From positions 11,711,001 to 11,775,000 of the forward strand of contig NC_081822.1 in assembly GCF_030704535.1 (NCBI RefSeq): a stretch of 64,000 nucleotides of DNA. Direction: 5' to 3'. The notes under the pieces are model-generated. The model saw nothing but the letters and a program-made list of their open reading frames with translations, ran no database searches and was not told the origin of the DNA. Shown piece after piece: positions 46,530 through 57,921 of the stretch. The first letter of the stretch is position 1; each line of letters opens with the position of its first letter. This DNA comes from Vitis vinifera (Eukaryota; Streptophyta; Magnoliopsida; Vitales; Vitaceae). A program made the translations under genes and the position numbers.

Positions 46530-49500
46530 TTACAATATCATTGAACGGTTGTGTTAGAAGACTCTCTTCTGTTAAGGCATTTTCAATTATTATGACCTTT
46601 CTGTTTACAAAGCCCACATCGGACTTTGACACTTGGTTCTCTCCAATCCATTTTATTCCTAATCCTTGAATATCTTGGTATTTCTTTATCACATACTAGA
46701 GTTGGATTAGGATGAACAATTGAAAAATTAGGTTCTAGCTAATAGGCTTGATGTGGAATTGAATTGAATTATGGTGTATAGCAACAACCATATGCATTCA
46801 TCCTATAATGTTTGTTGACAAATTGTCAATAATCAATCCTTGCATGTGCACATGCAGCTAGCACATGTGAACATGGGATACCAAATGATTGTTATTTATT
46901 ATAAATACATTGTTAGCCCAAGGGTTTTCCTAATCGGGTTTTGATGATAACAAACCATGGTTAAGTGACTAATTGGTTTAATGTTTAAGAATCTCAAGTA
47001 TAAACTCGAAAATTCATCAAATGACCAAATGACCAAATGGATACAAAATCGAGACGCTTGGAAAACTTGTGATCATAGAAAACTAATGTAAGATGAATAC
47101 ATGAGTGCACTTAGGATTCTCATACGTTTCATGCATCTTAGAAAATTTGGTTTATTCTTTAAAACGTCGATTTCATTAAAACCTCGATTTCATTAAAACC
47201 CGAGTTTTTAACTAATGTACCTTAGGCAAAATGATTTATAATTGGCTTAATAATTTACCTAAAGACCTTGCCTAAGTGTTAGAAAAGAAAAGAATCAAAA
47301 AATAGGTTTTCAGGGCCAAAAAAGGCTCAACCGATCGAGGCTATGGCCAATCGATCAACCGGTTGAGGAACCGGTCGACCGGTTGTGGTTGTCCAGTTGA
47401 GGACCGGTCAAGGGAGGTCAAAAATCTTCTCTCTCTCCCAATAGCCTTCTCTTCCCGATCGAGGTGTTTCTCTTACCGGTCGAGATCCGATCGAGGACCG
47501 GTCGAGGTCCGATTGAAGCAACGATAACCTGTCATGCATTAAATGCTCCAACAGCTAGTGAACCGATCGATCCCTAGCTCGACCGGACGAGGTTACCTTT
47601 TGCTGACTTTGACTCCTGAGCTTAGAAACCTATAAATTGAGAGCTTCACTTCATTTATTGATAAGAGAACACTTGCATTCAAAGCCTACCTACCTGTTCT
47701 TGATCAAAAAGCTCTCATTTCTTTCATAGTGCATTAAATCACCACTTGCATATCCTTTAGTGCACTCTTGTTTGCCATCCTAACCTTGTCTTGTATTTGA
47801 GCCATCTTTAAGCTAGGTTGAGTGATTATATCTTGTAACAATCTGAGTGTTAAAGCCTTCAAGAGGGTTGAATCTTGAAGAGGTTGTGTAAAAGCCTATT
47901 GGAGCTGAAATCCAAGTGTAAGAAGATTGGAAGCTTGGTTGAAGCTTCAAGTTAGTGAAACCCTCACTCGGTTAGGAGATTGAAGAGAGTGGACGTAGGC
48001 AAGGAAGTACCGAACCACTATAAACCCGAGTTTGAATTCTCTAAACTCTATATCTTTACTTTGCTTATATTTTGTTTAAATTTGTTGTGATTGAAAAGAT
48101 TTTAAAAAACCCAATTCACCCCCCCCCCCCCTTTTGGGTGTTTTTCTTAGCTAAGCATAGCCTTTGTTTTCTCATACATGTTCTTTCTTTCAACTTCACA
48201 ATTTGTATATTGTTTTCTTTATCCATATGAAACTCATAGGAAGCGATTATCACTTCAAATATCTCATTTGTTATTTTGTTAATGGCATAGGAAGTATACA
48301 AATCTCCATTTGCAATTCGAGCTTGTATTTCTATTCGATAAGTCTCGAAATATGAAATACAACGATAGAAAGTTAATCAAATAAAAGCAGTGATAGGTAA
48401 CATTCTAGCCCTTTTAAGCACTTCATTTATGTATTTAGCAATATTTTTAGTCATCCACCCATACCGATGTCCTCCATCATGTGTCAAAGTCCATTTCTTC
48501 GCATCCAACCTGTTAAACCATTCTAAGCATTTTTCATCTAATTGTTTTAACTCAGTCATACATGACTCATACTTTCGTGGTTGATGTTGAGACCCAGCTC
48601 TATACACTAAGTCTTTTAATATCTTATTTCTAAATTTATCATTGAAATTGCTTACCACATGCCTAAGACAATATCAATGGTATGCATAAGGCAGGTTCCA
48701 TCCAACACTAGGATCCCTAACAGTGGCTTGTATTCCTGTATAACGATCAAAAATGAGACATATGTCTTCTCTTTGCGTGACTTGACTCCTTAATGTATAA
48801 AGAAACTAAGACCAACTATCTGACAATTCCTCTTCAACTATTGCAAATGCAAGAGGGAAGATATGACCATCAGTATAGTTGCAATAAAAAATTTCCCTAT
48901 ATATTTTCCATATAAAAAAGTATCATCTATTTGTATTACTGATCTACAATGCTTAAATACTTCAATGCATGCCCTAAAAGCCCAAAACATATGCATAAAA
49001 CGTACATTTCCATTGCAACCTACTAGTATTGATGTCTTCCAAACAACCTTAGTCTCAAGGTTAGTAAGTTTAACAATATTCATTCACCTAGGTAAAGTTT
49101 GGTAAGATTCATCTCAATCACCAAATATCCTTATGATTGTTTTCCTCTTTACTTCCCAAATCCTCTTGTAATGAACAATATAACCAAATTTATCTTTCAC
49201 TATTTGATGTAATGCAACAATTGAAATTGTGTGATCACTTTGGACTACATTTTGAACTTCTTGTGCAATCAATGTGGAATCTAATTGTGAGTGGTCTTGT
49301 GATAGTTTAAGGTAAACACAAGTGTGAGGACCTGTGTACTTTGTTATCTCAAACAAACCATGAAATTTATAACGACATGCACGAAACCTCCAATTACAAC
49401 CCTCAGACCACTTTTTGCAATTTACGGCCCACATATCTAGCTCAGATTCAATAACAATCAAATATTGATTCCTACATATAGAATAACGTTTAACAGTATA

Positions 49501-50052
49501 TTGTAAGTCTACCTTACTCTCAAACCGCAAACCCTTAAACAATTCATTTGATTCATTCCATAATCTAGTGCATGTTGCCAAATCCTTGTCGACCATGGAG
49601 TTAATTACATCCCAATTCAATTCTCTAAATATTGGGGAAGGGACATCATGTTCACCACCACCTAGCAATGATGCATCATTTTCTGTATTTTCATTATCCT
49701 CCATGTCCATAATATCCTCATTACCATCATCTTCATCAAATAACTCCACATTGTCATCATCATTTTAAGGTAAAATATCAACATAATTTTCAACTGCCAT
49801 TACAATTGAATCAGTGATCCCTGCCAAATCTACCATAACTATAGGTTTCATGTCATTATCATAACTTTGCATATACATAAGGGAAGATGTGTTCTCTTCT
49901 ACCATTTGTTGACTTGGACCTACATCTTCAATACGCATTGGGGTAGTAAAGTTACTTGACATAGAGTAATTATCAATTGAAAAAGTTTGATAATACATTT
50001 CAATAGTATTTGGAGGAGGATATTGTGCGACAACAGTAAACATTATGCTCAC
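46530..50052 (-). pseudogene. MULE (MuDR-type) transposase, decayed and split by a solo LTR
   Basis: The frame begins near MSIMFTVVAQ (50052), has an acidic N-terminus, then a WRKY/GCM1-like zinc-binding region (CKKWSEGCNWRFRAC...HTC), the MULE domain (FRACIEVFKHCRSVIQIDDT, FLYGKYIGKFFIAT) with its acidic residue, then FLYTLRSQV...DICLIFDRYTGIQ and YCLRHVVSNF. The SWIM zinc finger is cut by the solo LTR 46911-48174: KERTC lies on one side and FGIPCSHVLAACAHARIDY on the other. Stops stand where Trp or Gln is expected, at 49762, 49114, 49084, 48806, 48674 and 48374 and several near 46750-46890, plus a frameshift near 48870. The 3' end has a GTAAGT at about 46534. Not functional. Confidence 0.88.
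46911..48174 (+). mobile_element. Solo LTR, Copia/SIRE-like, 1264 bp, TACAT target duplication
   Basis: Starts TGTTAGCCCAAGG, ends TTTTCTCA, and is flanked by perfect TACAT duplications (46906-46910 and 48175-48179). Removing it plus one TACAT rejoins the SWIM zinc-finger codons of the MULE transposase. It shares its layout with 34461-35781: a TTTTGATGATAACAAACCATG start, a GGTCGACCGGTTG/ACCGATCGATC-rich middle and GAACCACTATAAA. A C-run at 48117-48131 makes the poly-G/C reading frame at its edge meaningless. No internal region remains, so it arose by LTR-LTR recombination. Confidence 0.9.
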
Positions 50053-51478
50053 ATCACCATCATCTCAAATAGGCAAAAAGACATAATTAAGAGTATTCCT
50101 TCAATTTGGAAAGGAAACTAGATATTAAAACACCATATTTAACTTGGTGTAAGTACGATTAATATTCAGAGCATGACACAATTTTTTTTTTAACTCATTA
50201 AATGTTATCATACTATTTAAATATGTAAATTTATATATTATATACATTTAAATATACTTTTACTATTTAACATTTTAAATATACATTTACATATTATGTA
50301 TATTTAATACTCACAATTACTAATTTATATTACACACAATTACTTTTTTTTTTATATTATATACATTTAAATATTTATTTTAATAAATCAAATAACATTT
50401 TAGTTTTATTTATACTTTTATTTTTATTTTTATTTTTACATCTCATTGTTTTACAATAATTTTTTCAATGATTTAAGACTAACATTAATTTTAAAAAATA
50501 TATACGATAAATTAATAATTTCGGATAATGTTGTATTTCTATAGATTTTAATATTTTTTAAATCATATTTTATGCAAATATATAGATATATGATTATTCT
50601 ATTATTATTATTTTCTATTCTCATTTTACTATTATTTTATTTTATTTTTAATTTTTAATTTTAATATTTTATAAAACATATTATTTGATTGATAAATATA
50701 AGCAATAATCCAATTAGTTCATATTAATTAAATAAACTAATATCACTTTTATTTTTTGAATGACTTAATCTATTCATCTCTATATAATAATAATTTACAA
50801 TAAATAATATTCTAAAAAAATTAGCATAAATCCAATAAATTAATATATATATATATATATATAACAATAAATATCTATCATGCATTATAAAATAAATATG
50901 AAACAAAGGCAAAAATATTACCTAGGAATAAAATAACATAACTTTTATTTTTTTTAATGATTTAATCTATTTAAAATAATAATTTCGAATAAATATTATT
51001 CAAACAAATATTACATAATTCAAATAAATTTAAAAACTTATATAATAATAAAAACCATACATTACAAAATAACTTGAAATAAAAATAAAGCCAAAATATT
51101 ATCTTTCAAGATAACCAGTGTGAGTGTCCGAAGAAAAGAGATGAAATATGCGAAGAAGTTCCCAGAGAGCAATGAGATGGAAAGTGAAAAATTGGATAGT
51201 AAAAAATTGAGTTTCAAATGGGGAAAAATGAGAAAATGAAGATGAAGAGATTTGAAGCCGATTTATATTGTAAGTGAAATTGAGAAAAAGTATGATAAGT
51301 GTAGTGTGTAGGATAAAAGGTGAACGTTTGAATGTTTCAGAAGAAATGACAATACTTGAAATTGTCAAATTGCTGGAGTGTTTAAACATTTCAGAAGAAA
51401 TGACAACACCTTAAACGGTATACAAATTGGTTGAGTGTTCCAATAGAATTGTAATGTAATAGTGTGTGAAGTGGAGTG
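50053..51478. other. AT-rich interior of MULE A, upstream of the transposase
   Basis: No gene. It is the likely 5' flank of the transposase. About 51080-51420 is less AT-rich and contains a direct repeat of ATTTCAGAAGAAATGACAA (about 51336-51354 and 51388-51406). Confidence 0.5.
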
Positions 51479-51483
51479 TAATA

Positions 51484-51896
51484 TGTGATGTCCCACATCG
51501 GATAGGGGAGGAAGTTCCTGGCGCTATATATGTAGAGGCTCCTCTTAACCAAGTAGACGTGTTTTAAAGCCGTGAGGGCCCTCTTGGGCCCAAAGCGGAT
51601 AATATCTACATGGTTGGGTACGGGTCGTTACAAATGGTATCAGAGCCGATCCCCGACCCCGGTGTGGGGGTTTGTTTGGCTTTGTCTGTTTGGCCCTGCA
51701 ATCCCATGGGACACAACGAGGACGTTGTGTCTGCATGGGGGGGTATTTGTGATGTCCCACATCGGATAGGGGAGGAAGTTCCTGGCGCTATATATGTAGA
51801 GGCTCCTCTTAACCAAGTAGACGCGTTTTAAAGCCGTGAGGGCCCTCTTGGGCCCAAAGCGGACAATATCTACATGGTTGGGTGCGGGTCGTTACA
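51484..51896 (+). mobile_element. Cassandra TRIM retrotransposon, complete, 413 bp
   Basis: Two 149-bp LTRs (51484-51632 and 51748-51896) differ at about three positions and are flanked by perfect TAATA duplications (51479-51483 and 51897-51901). The left LTR ends GTTACA and is followed by AATGGTATCAGAGC, the primer-binding site for initiator tRNA-Met; a G-rich polypurine stretch (GCATGGGGGGG) precedes the right LTR. The LTRs contain the 5S-rRNA-like segment known for Cassandra (CTTGGGCCCAAAGCGG...TACATGGTTGGGTG), which carries pol III promoter boxes. It encodes no protein and relies on other retroelements. Confidence 0.92.
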
Positions 51897-52009
51897 TAAT
51901 AAGTAAGATTCTCCTATGGACTATGGGTGTAGTACATTGTTGGACTTGGGGAAATGATATAATGTGTGTAATGGAGGCTTTGTGGTAAGTTAAATTCTCT
52001 TAAAAAGAT

Positions 52010-52663
52010 GTGAAATTATTCATTTTACAATCAAATTTTAACTTAAAGATTAATATTTTTAATCTTAAAATTTATAGAATAAAATTAATTTAAAAATTAA
52101 AACAAAACAAAATTATGTATCTTATAAATAATTATTTAATAAATTAATAACAATTTTTTTAAAACTCATTTTTCACATAAATTGATAATAGTTTTTTTTT
52201 AATTCCAAAGTAAGAGAGAAAAAAATAATAGACAAATATTATTTATCTTATATTAAATTTAGCATGTTATTTATATATTAAATTTAATAAATAAAATTAA
52301 TTATCTTATAATATATATTTATAATAATTGTATTATTGTATAAGTGGAATAAAGAATGGGAAAATTGACTTTTTGAAGGTTTTTTTTTTTTTTTTGAAAA
52401 TCATATCTTCAAGAGACGATTTCTCACTTCTTTTTTTTTTTTTTAAAATCGTCTCTTTAAGAGACAATTTCTCATATAAAAAATGGAATTTTAGAAATCG
52501 TGTTTTGCAAAGATGATTTTTTTTATAATTTTTTTAAAAGTTCATAAATCATCTTTTGAAGAGATGATTTTTCACTTACAATTTATTTTCTCTTTCCTAT
52601 CTGAACAAAATTACAATAGATTGGAATTATTTTTTAAAACTGTCATACTCTTATCAAAAATTC
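52010..52663. repeat. Right terminal inverted repeat of MULE A
   Basis: Reverse complement of the left repeat. Shared landmarks, read inwards from the right end, are GATAAGAGTATGACAGTTTT, AAATTGTCTCTTAAAGAGAC and TAAATATTATAAGA-like AT-rich stretches. Confidence 0.85.
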
Positions 52664-53294
52664 GCTCCTCTTTCCTAACTCTTCACCCTTATGGAAACTC
52701 ATATTTTTTATAAAAGTACGACAGTTTAAAAAAATAATTCCTAAACTACCGTTATGGAAAAAATAATTTCAAATTTATCATAGTGTTTTCCAAGTAGGAG
52801 AGAGAATGTTATTTCATTTTAAAATCATCTCTTTGAAAAACGATTTATATATCAAAAAAATCGTCTTTTGAATATACGATTTCTAAAATTCATTTTTAAA
52901 AAAATTTACATACTAAAATCGTCTCTTCAAGAGACCATTGGGAGAAGTTGGCTCTTGAAGAAACGATTTCCTCCATGTTTGGGAGAAATCATCTCTTCAA
53001 TAAACGATTTTCTCCCAAAAAAAAAATCTAATTTTCTATTCCCTACAATTTTTTAAATTAATGATATATTTTTTAATAATATAATTATTATAAATATATA
53101 TTATAAAATTAATTAATTTTATTTACTAAATTTAATATATAAAAAAATTATGATTATTGAGATATTTATCAACAATAATATTTATAAAAATATAAATTAT
53201 GTTTAATATTTAGATATAGATTTTTTTGATTATTTCTTTGTTGATGGTTCATATGAACAAGATTATTAGTTTTTTGAACTCATGATAATAATTG

Positions 53295-55071
53295 TGTAGA
53301 CCCCGTTTGGGATTCATTATACCTCATTTTTCCTACAGCTCATCTTTGCAGGTGGAAGGCTCTCAAGGTGCCACATGCTGTCTCCTGATTGATTGGTAAG
53401 GAATCACAATAGTGCTTTTGAAGAAGCAACCAAAAGGCGACACCTGGCAAGGAATCTGCAGGAGCGTATTCTTTCTGTTATGGAGAGGGCCAGTTGCCAG
53501 AAGTGGAGGACCTATTTTCTTCAAGCTAGCTACATGAAACATGTGTCGGAGCAGCTGACCGTGGCCATGGCGTTAGTTGGGATGGTGACCAGCTGAGTAA
53601 GGAATAGGAGAGCAGTTGGGAAAGAGAAAAGAAGAAGGAGAAGAAAAAAAAGAGGAGAGGAGAGTTCGAGGGGGGAGCCTTTGGGGGAAAAGGGGTCCTG
53701 ATCTGGGCATTTTCCAGAAGGGTCATAAAAACAGGGGCTCGAAGTCAAGTGAGCTTCGATCTGCGAGGAAGCTTTTCAGGTATGGACCCTATTCATTACC
53801 TTCTCTATTTTGTTTTTGGATATCGATAAGACTCTATTTTGGTGTTTGGATGCGAGCATTGGAGATTTTATTATGTTCTTATGGAATCTGAGTTCGTTTG
53901 CCTCCATGTTGTGCTTGATTTCTAACTTGGCTTTCAACTTGTTTACACCGACTATTTTAAACTGCTCTCCTCTGTTTCTTGATTGTTTGCGGGTTATCCT
54001 CGATGCCTGGAGTATACTTACTCATTCTCTCTGTTCTGGAAAATTTTGAGAAAAGATTCATCACATGCTTTTGATTTGTGGGGTCGTGCCTGCATTTTTT
54101 TTTTTTTTTTTTTTATCATTCCACCCGAGGAAGAATTATGTTCGGCCGACGTTCCACCTTCTCCGGATATCTCACATCCGGAATTCAGTCCGGCCGACGT
54201 TCCACCTTCTCCGGATATTTCACATCCGTCGGAATTCAGTCCGGCCGACGTTCCACCTTCTCCGGATATTTCACATCCGGCGCCTGACGCCGGATGGGAG
54301 AGGAGGATGATTAAACTTCCCCGGTCAGACATGTCCGGATCCTCTGATAGCGCTTACCCGGAGAGCATCCACAGCCGACAATTCAGATTCCCCGGACAGC
54401 TTGGCTCGTCAAACACTCGTGATTCACTGGATCCTTTTCCGCCCACAATAAAAAAGCAAACTCCGATAATACTGACGACCAAGTCTCCTGAACTGTCACT
54501 CATCTTTAATGCAAGATAGATTGGGCTTTGGTGGGGGCCCCACATACATGATCTTATGATCAATTGATTGACTTGGTTATTATACATGATTTATTTATCC
54601 TGCTCTCTGACATGCATGCTATTATTCCTTAATTGTGCACTAACCCTCTCTCTTGATAGTGCATGGTGGCTTATTGCCGAGGTACGTACCTACTTTCCAT
54701 CTGATCATTGTTTATGCATATTCAAACTCTCATATGTGCATGATCACTTTGGGTATTCATTGATTTACTCATCAATTGTCATGATTGCTTCACTTTATTA
54801 GTAGAGACCCGACTCTAGGGGCTTAGAGGGGTGCTACGGTTTTTGTCGTACCTTCCCAATAAGTAACCTGACCCTCGAACCCGATCCGATTTTTCACAGA
54901 CCACCTTTTCCAAAACAATGAGTCACACTTAGGGTTTTTCTTTCTTATTTTGTTTACCCTTTAAAAATAAAACAAAAATAAGTGGCGACTCCAAGTCATT
55001 CTTTTAATAAATAAAAATCAATTTTTCGAAATAAAAATCGAAACGCATTGAACCGAAATGCGGGGTCCACA
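53295..55071 (+). mobile_element. Solo LTR of the TGTAGACCCC family, 1777 bp, AATTG target duplication
   Basis: Starts TGTAGACCCCGTTTGG, ends ATGCGGGGTCCACA, flanked by perfect AATTG duplications (53290-53294 and 55072-55076). Its ends match the gene-capturing element at 24596-30094 and the reverse fragment at 36656-37165. No gag/pol. Family is probably Ty3/Gypsy by general appearance; this is a guess. The open frame at 53983-54519 arises from the internal repeat and is not supported as a gene. Confidence 0.9.
54143..54280 (+). repeat. 48-51 bp tandem repeat, three copies, inside the solo LTR
   Basis: Units start at 54143, 54191 and 54242 with CGGCCGACGTTCCACCTTCT and are almost identical. 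All three plus-strand frames stay open through them, producing repeated peptides such as ADVPPSPDISHP that should not be taken as a protein. Each unit holds TCCGGATAT and ACATCCG motifs. Confidence 0.9.
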
Positions 55072-56473
55072 AATTGATTTTTTTTTTTTTATCATGGTTG
55101 GTACTTTATTAATTGTTGGGATATTTGTTGGTTTTAGTATTTACATGAACAATATTATTGGTTTTCTTATAATCACGATAGTAGGTGACTTAGATTCTTT
55201 AATATTAAAAATATTTGATATTAAGGATTGACTTGGTGTTTATATTTATGATATTGTGTATTTGAATTTTCAGGCTTTTATTTGGATATATAGTTTTTGA
55301 AAAAATGATTTCTTAATTTTTATTTATTCTTTTTTATTTGATCGATTTTCTTGAAACCTATAACATTAAAACTTGAAAACAAATAAAAAATTTTATATAA
55401 CAAAATATTTCCTCGATTTTTTCTTAATAAAAAATAGTTAATCATTTCTAATTTTAAGTGTATTAAATTATTTTAAAAGAAATATTTTATTATATTTTCA
55501 AATTACTTTAGTTGCTTATCATTTATAATTACTAAATAAAATATTTTAATATACAAATGATTATTATTTCTTTTAAAATTGATTAATACTTAAAAAATTA
55601 TATCTCTTAATGCTGAAAATTTTATTGAAAATTAATTTATTGAATAATAAATTATTTTATTTTTCTATATTTTATTCATTTTATAGTTAAATTTTAAATT
55701 AAAGATTAATATTTTAAATTTTAAATTTTATATAATAAAATTACTCTAAAAATTAAAAAAAAAAACAAAATTATTTATTTTGTAAATAATTATTTGATAA
55801 ATTAATAACAAATTTGTTTTTTATAAACGCATTTTTCACATAAAATTGATAATAAATTTTTAATTACAAAGCAAAAGAAACAAAAAAAAACATTGGATAA
55901 ATATTATTTATCTTATAAATAAAAAACAATATCAAAGTAAAATAATTTTATTAGTTATAATTAATTGAATTAATTTAAATAAAAAAATTGAAGATTAAAA
56001 AGAATTTTTAAATCAATATCTAAATATTAAACATAATTTATATTTTTATAAATATTATTATTGATAAATATATCAATAATCATAATTTTTTATATATTAA
56101 ACAATTTTTGCTTTTAAAGGAGAAAATCGTCTCTTGAAGAGACAATTTCTCCCAACTTTTTTTTTTCTTTTTTTAAGAAAATTTTCTTATTTAAAAAATA
56201 ATTGGAGATGATTTTTTTTTTCTTTTTTAAGAAATTGATCTCTTCAAAAGACGATTTTAGTGTGCAAATTTTTTAAAATATGAATTTTAAAAATTATATC
56301 TTTAAAAGACCATTTCTTTGGTATATAAATCGTAGACAATTTTAAAAGGAAATAACGTTCTCTTTTTTATATGATAAAAATTACAATAAATTTGAAATTA
56401 TTTTTTTCATAATGGTAATTTAAGAATTATTTTTTAAAACTGCATTACTCTCGTAGAAAATCCTTGGAAACCC

Positions 56474-57921
56474 CACGGTTTGTTTTTTATCATGACCCTT
56501 GTGCGTACCATATAAACGCATTTAAAACATGGGAAATACCAATTTTCATCAACCCAATAATTCAGTATGTGGAGCAGATCTCAAAAGACAAGGCCTTAAT
56601 TTTAAAACATATAAACGCTTAAATTTTCCATACAAGACAAAACGTGACGTGTCAGACATATTAAATTATAAGTGAGATAGGTGGCACATCACATCCCATA
56701 TATATAAACAATTTCTTTCATATCACTCCACTGACCATATTACCCCAAGTCGATTTATGTATACTAATATAATCCTTTTTTTATTTTATTTTTTTATTTT
56801 ACCCCTGTGACTTTTCTAGAAATCAGCGGATTTTGAATTTTAACACATATTTAAAGGTATTTTCAAATTTACCATATCTTTTAAAAATTTAATTAAAATC
56901 TGTTTTTCAAAGAGACCATTTCTATTAAATTTCAAAATTATCTTTAAAAAATAATTTCCGTATTTAAACTGATGTTTTCATTGATATTTTAAAAAGTATG
57001 GAATGTTAAAAAATAATTTAAATAAAATATAAAATATGATAATTCTAAAGATTATTTAATATTGTTCTAAAATCTTGGAAATATTAGGATAAGACTAGAA
57101 ATATGTTCAACCTTCTTTGGCAACTAATTTTTAAAATGGTTCTAAAAAAATAATTTTTAAGAATAAATTTTTAAAACTGTTTTTTTTATATTTTATAGAA
57201 CAAAAGTCTATTTAAAAATTTAAAATATTTTTAAAATATTTTTAATATTTGTAAATATGTTTTAAAAATAATTTTATATTAGGAATTTTATTTTTAATCA
57301 TTCCTTTTTATAATTATTTTTTAAAATAACTTTAAAAAATAAATTAAAATAACTGAAAACAACTAAAATATGTTATCTGAAAACACCTATTTTCTATTTT
57401 TAAAAACATAAAACAAAAAATAGTTTTTTAATTGTTACACATGTTTTTTTTGTTTTTTTTTTTTATTTTGAAAACAAAAAGCTATTCTAGAAAATAATTT
57501 TCAAATAGACCTTTGGTCACTTCCTTGTCTTCATTTTGACTCTCTTAATGCTCAGAAAATTAAAAATGTATTTATCGATTTTTTATTAATTTCAAATACA
57601 AGTTGACAAGCCGTATTTTCAAAATAAAACTTCACTATAAAATAAAAAATCGTATTTTTAAAATATAATTTCAACCTAAGTCAAAAAAGAACTTATACGC
57701 CTAGATGACATTAAAAGGAGTTATAATTTGAAAATAAATTTGAAGAAATCTTCGTTTCAATTATGGAATCAGCCACTTGGTTTGTTGAATGGAATTATGG
57801 AACTCAACTTCTGAATCAATCAGGCGGCTGATGACTTCACGTTTCAATTATTAGGCCTGGAATTCCTCCAAGAAGACGCATGCTTCGTTTGAATATACTG
57901 AAGTGTCTTCCATATTATAAA
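56474..57921. other. Spacer right of MULE B
   Basis: No gene. About 57130-57510 is a dispersed AT-rich repeat also present at about 63440-63820 (shared TTTAAAATATTTTTAA, CAAAAAATAGTTTTT and a final CAAATAG-CC boundary); it may be a MITE. About 57050-57560 also shares TAAAATCTTGGAAATATTAGG and CCTTGTCTTC pieces with 58860-59190. Confidence 0.5.

Larger units (their letters stand above)
41518..52663 (-). mobile_element. MULE A: 11.1-kb Mutator-like element with transposase and plant mobile domain genes
   Basis: Long terminal inverted repeats (41518 to about 42275 and about 52010-52663) with ends AATTTTTTATAAGAG and GAATTTTTGATAAGAG, flanked by 9-bp near-duplications GCTCCTCTC (41509-41517) and GCTCCTCTT (52664-52672). 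A 9-bp duplication is the Mutator hallmark. The interior encodes, on the minus strand, a decayed MULE transposase (46530-50052) and a decayed plant mobile domain gene (43995-46387). A solo LTR (46911-48174) and a Cassandra element (51484-51896) inserted later. Both genes are dead, so the element could move only with help from elsewhere. Confidence 0.85.
52701..56464. mobile_element. MULE B: non-autonomous relative of MULE A, 3.8 kb, with nested solo LTR
   Basis: Terminal inverted repeats, about 52701-53290 and 55870-56464, belong to the MULE A family: TTATAAAAGTACGACAGTTT on the left and, read from the right, CTACGAGAGTAATGCAGTTT. They are flanked by 9-bp near-duplications TGGAAACTC (52692-52700) and TGGAAACCC (56465-56473). 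No transposase is present. Without the nested solo LTR (53295-55071) it would be about 1.98 kb. Both ends carry many near-palindromes of the form AATCGTCTCTTGAAGAGACGATT. It begins only 37 bases after the end of MULE A. Confidence 0.82.

Noticed and set aside
51484..51896. 5S rRNA gene
   Set aside because: The 5S-like segments are part of the Cassandra LTRs, with primer site and target duplications; this is not a ribosomal gene.
53983..54519. 178-codon open frame with ADVPPSPDISHP repeats
   Set aside because: It lies wholly inside a solo LTR and spans a poly-T run; its length comes from a nucleotide tandem repeat that is open in all three frames. No domain or splice context.
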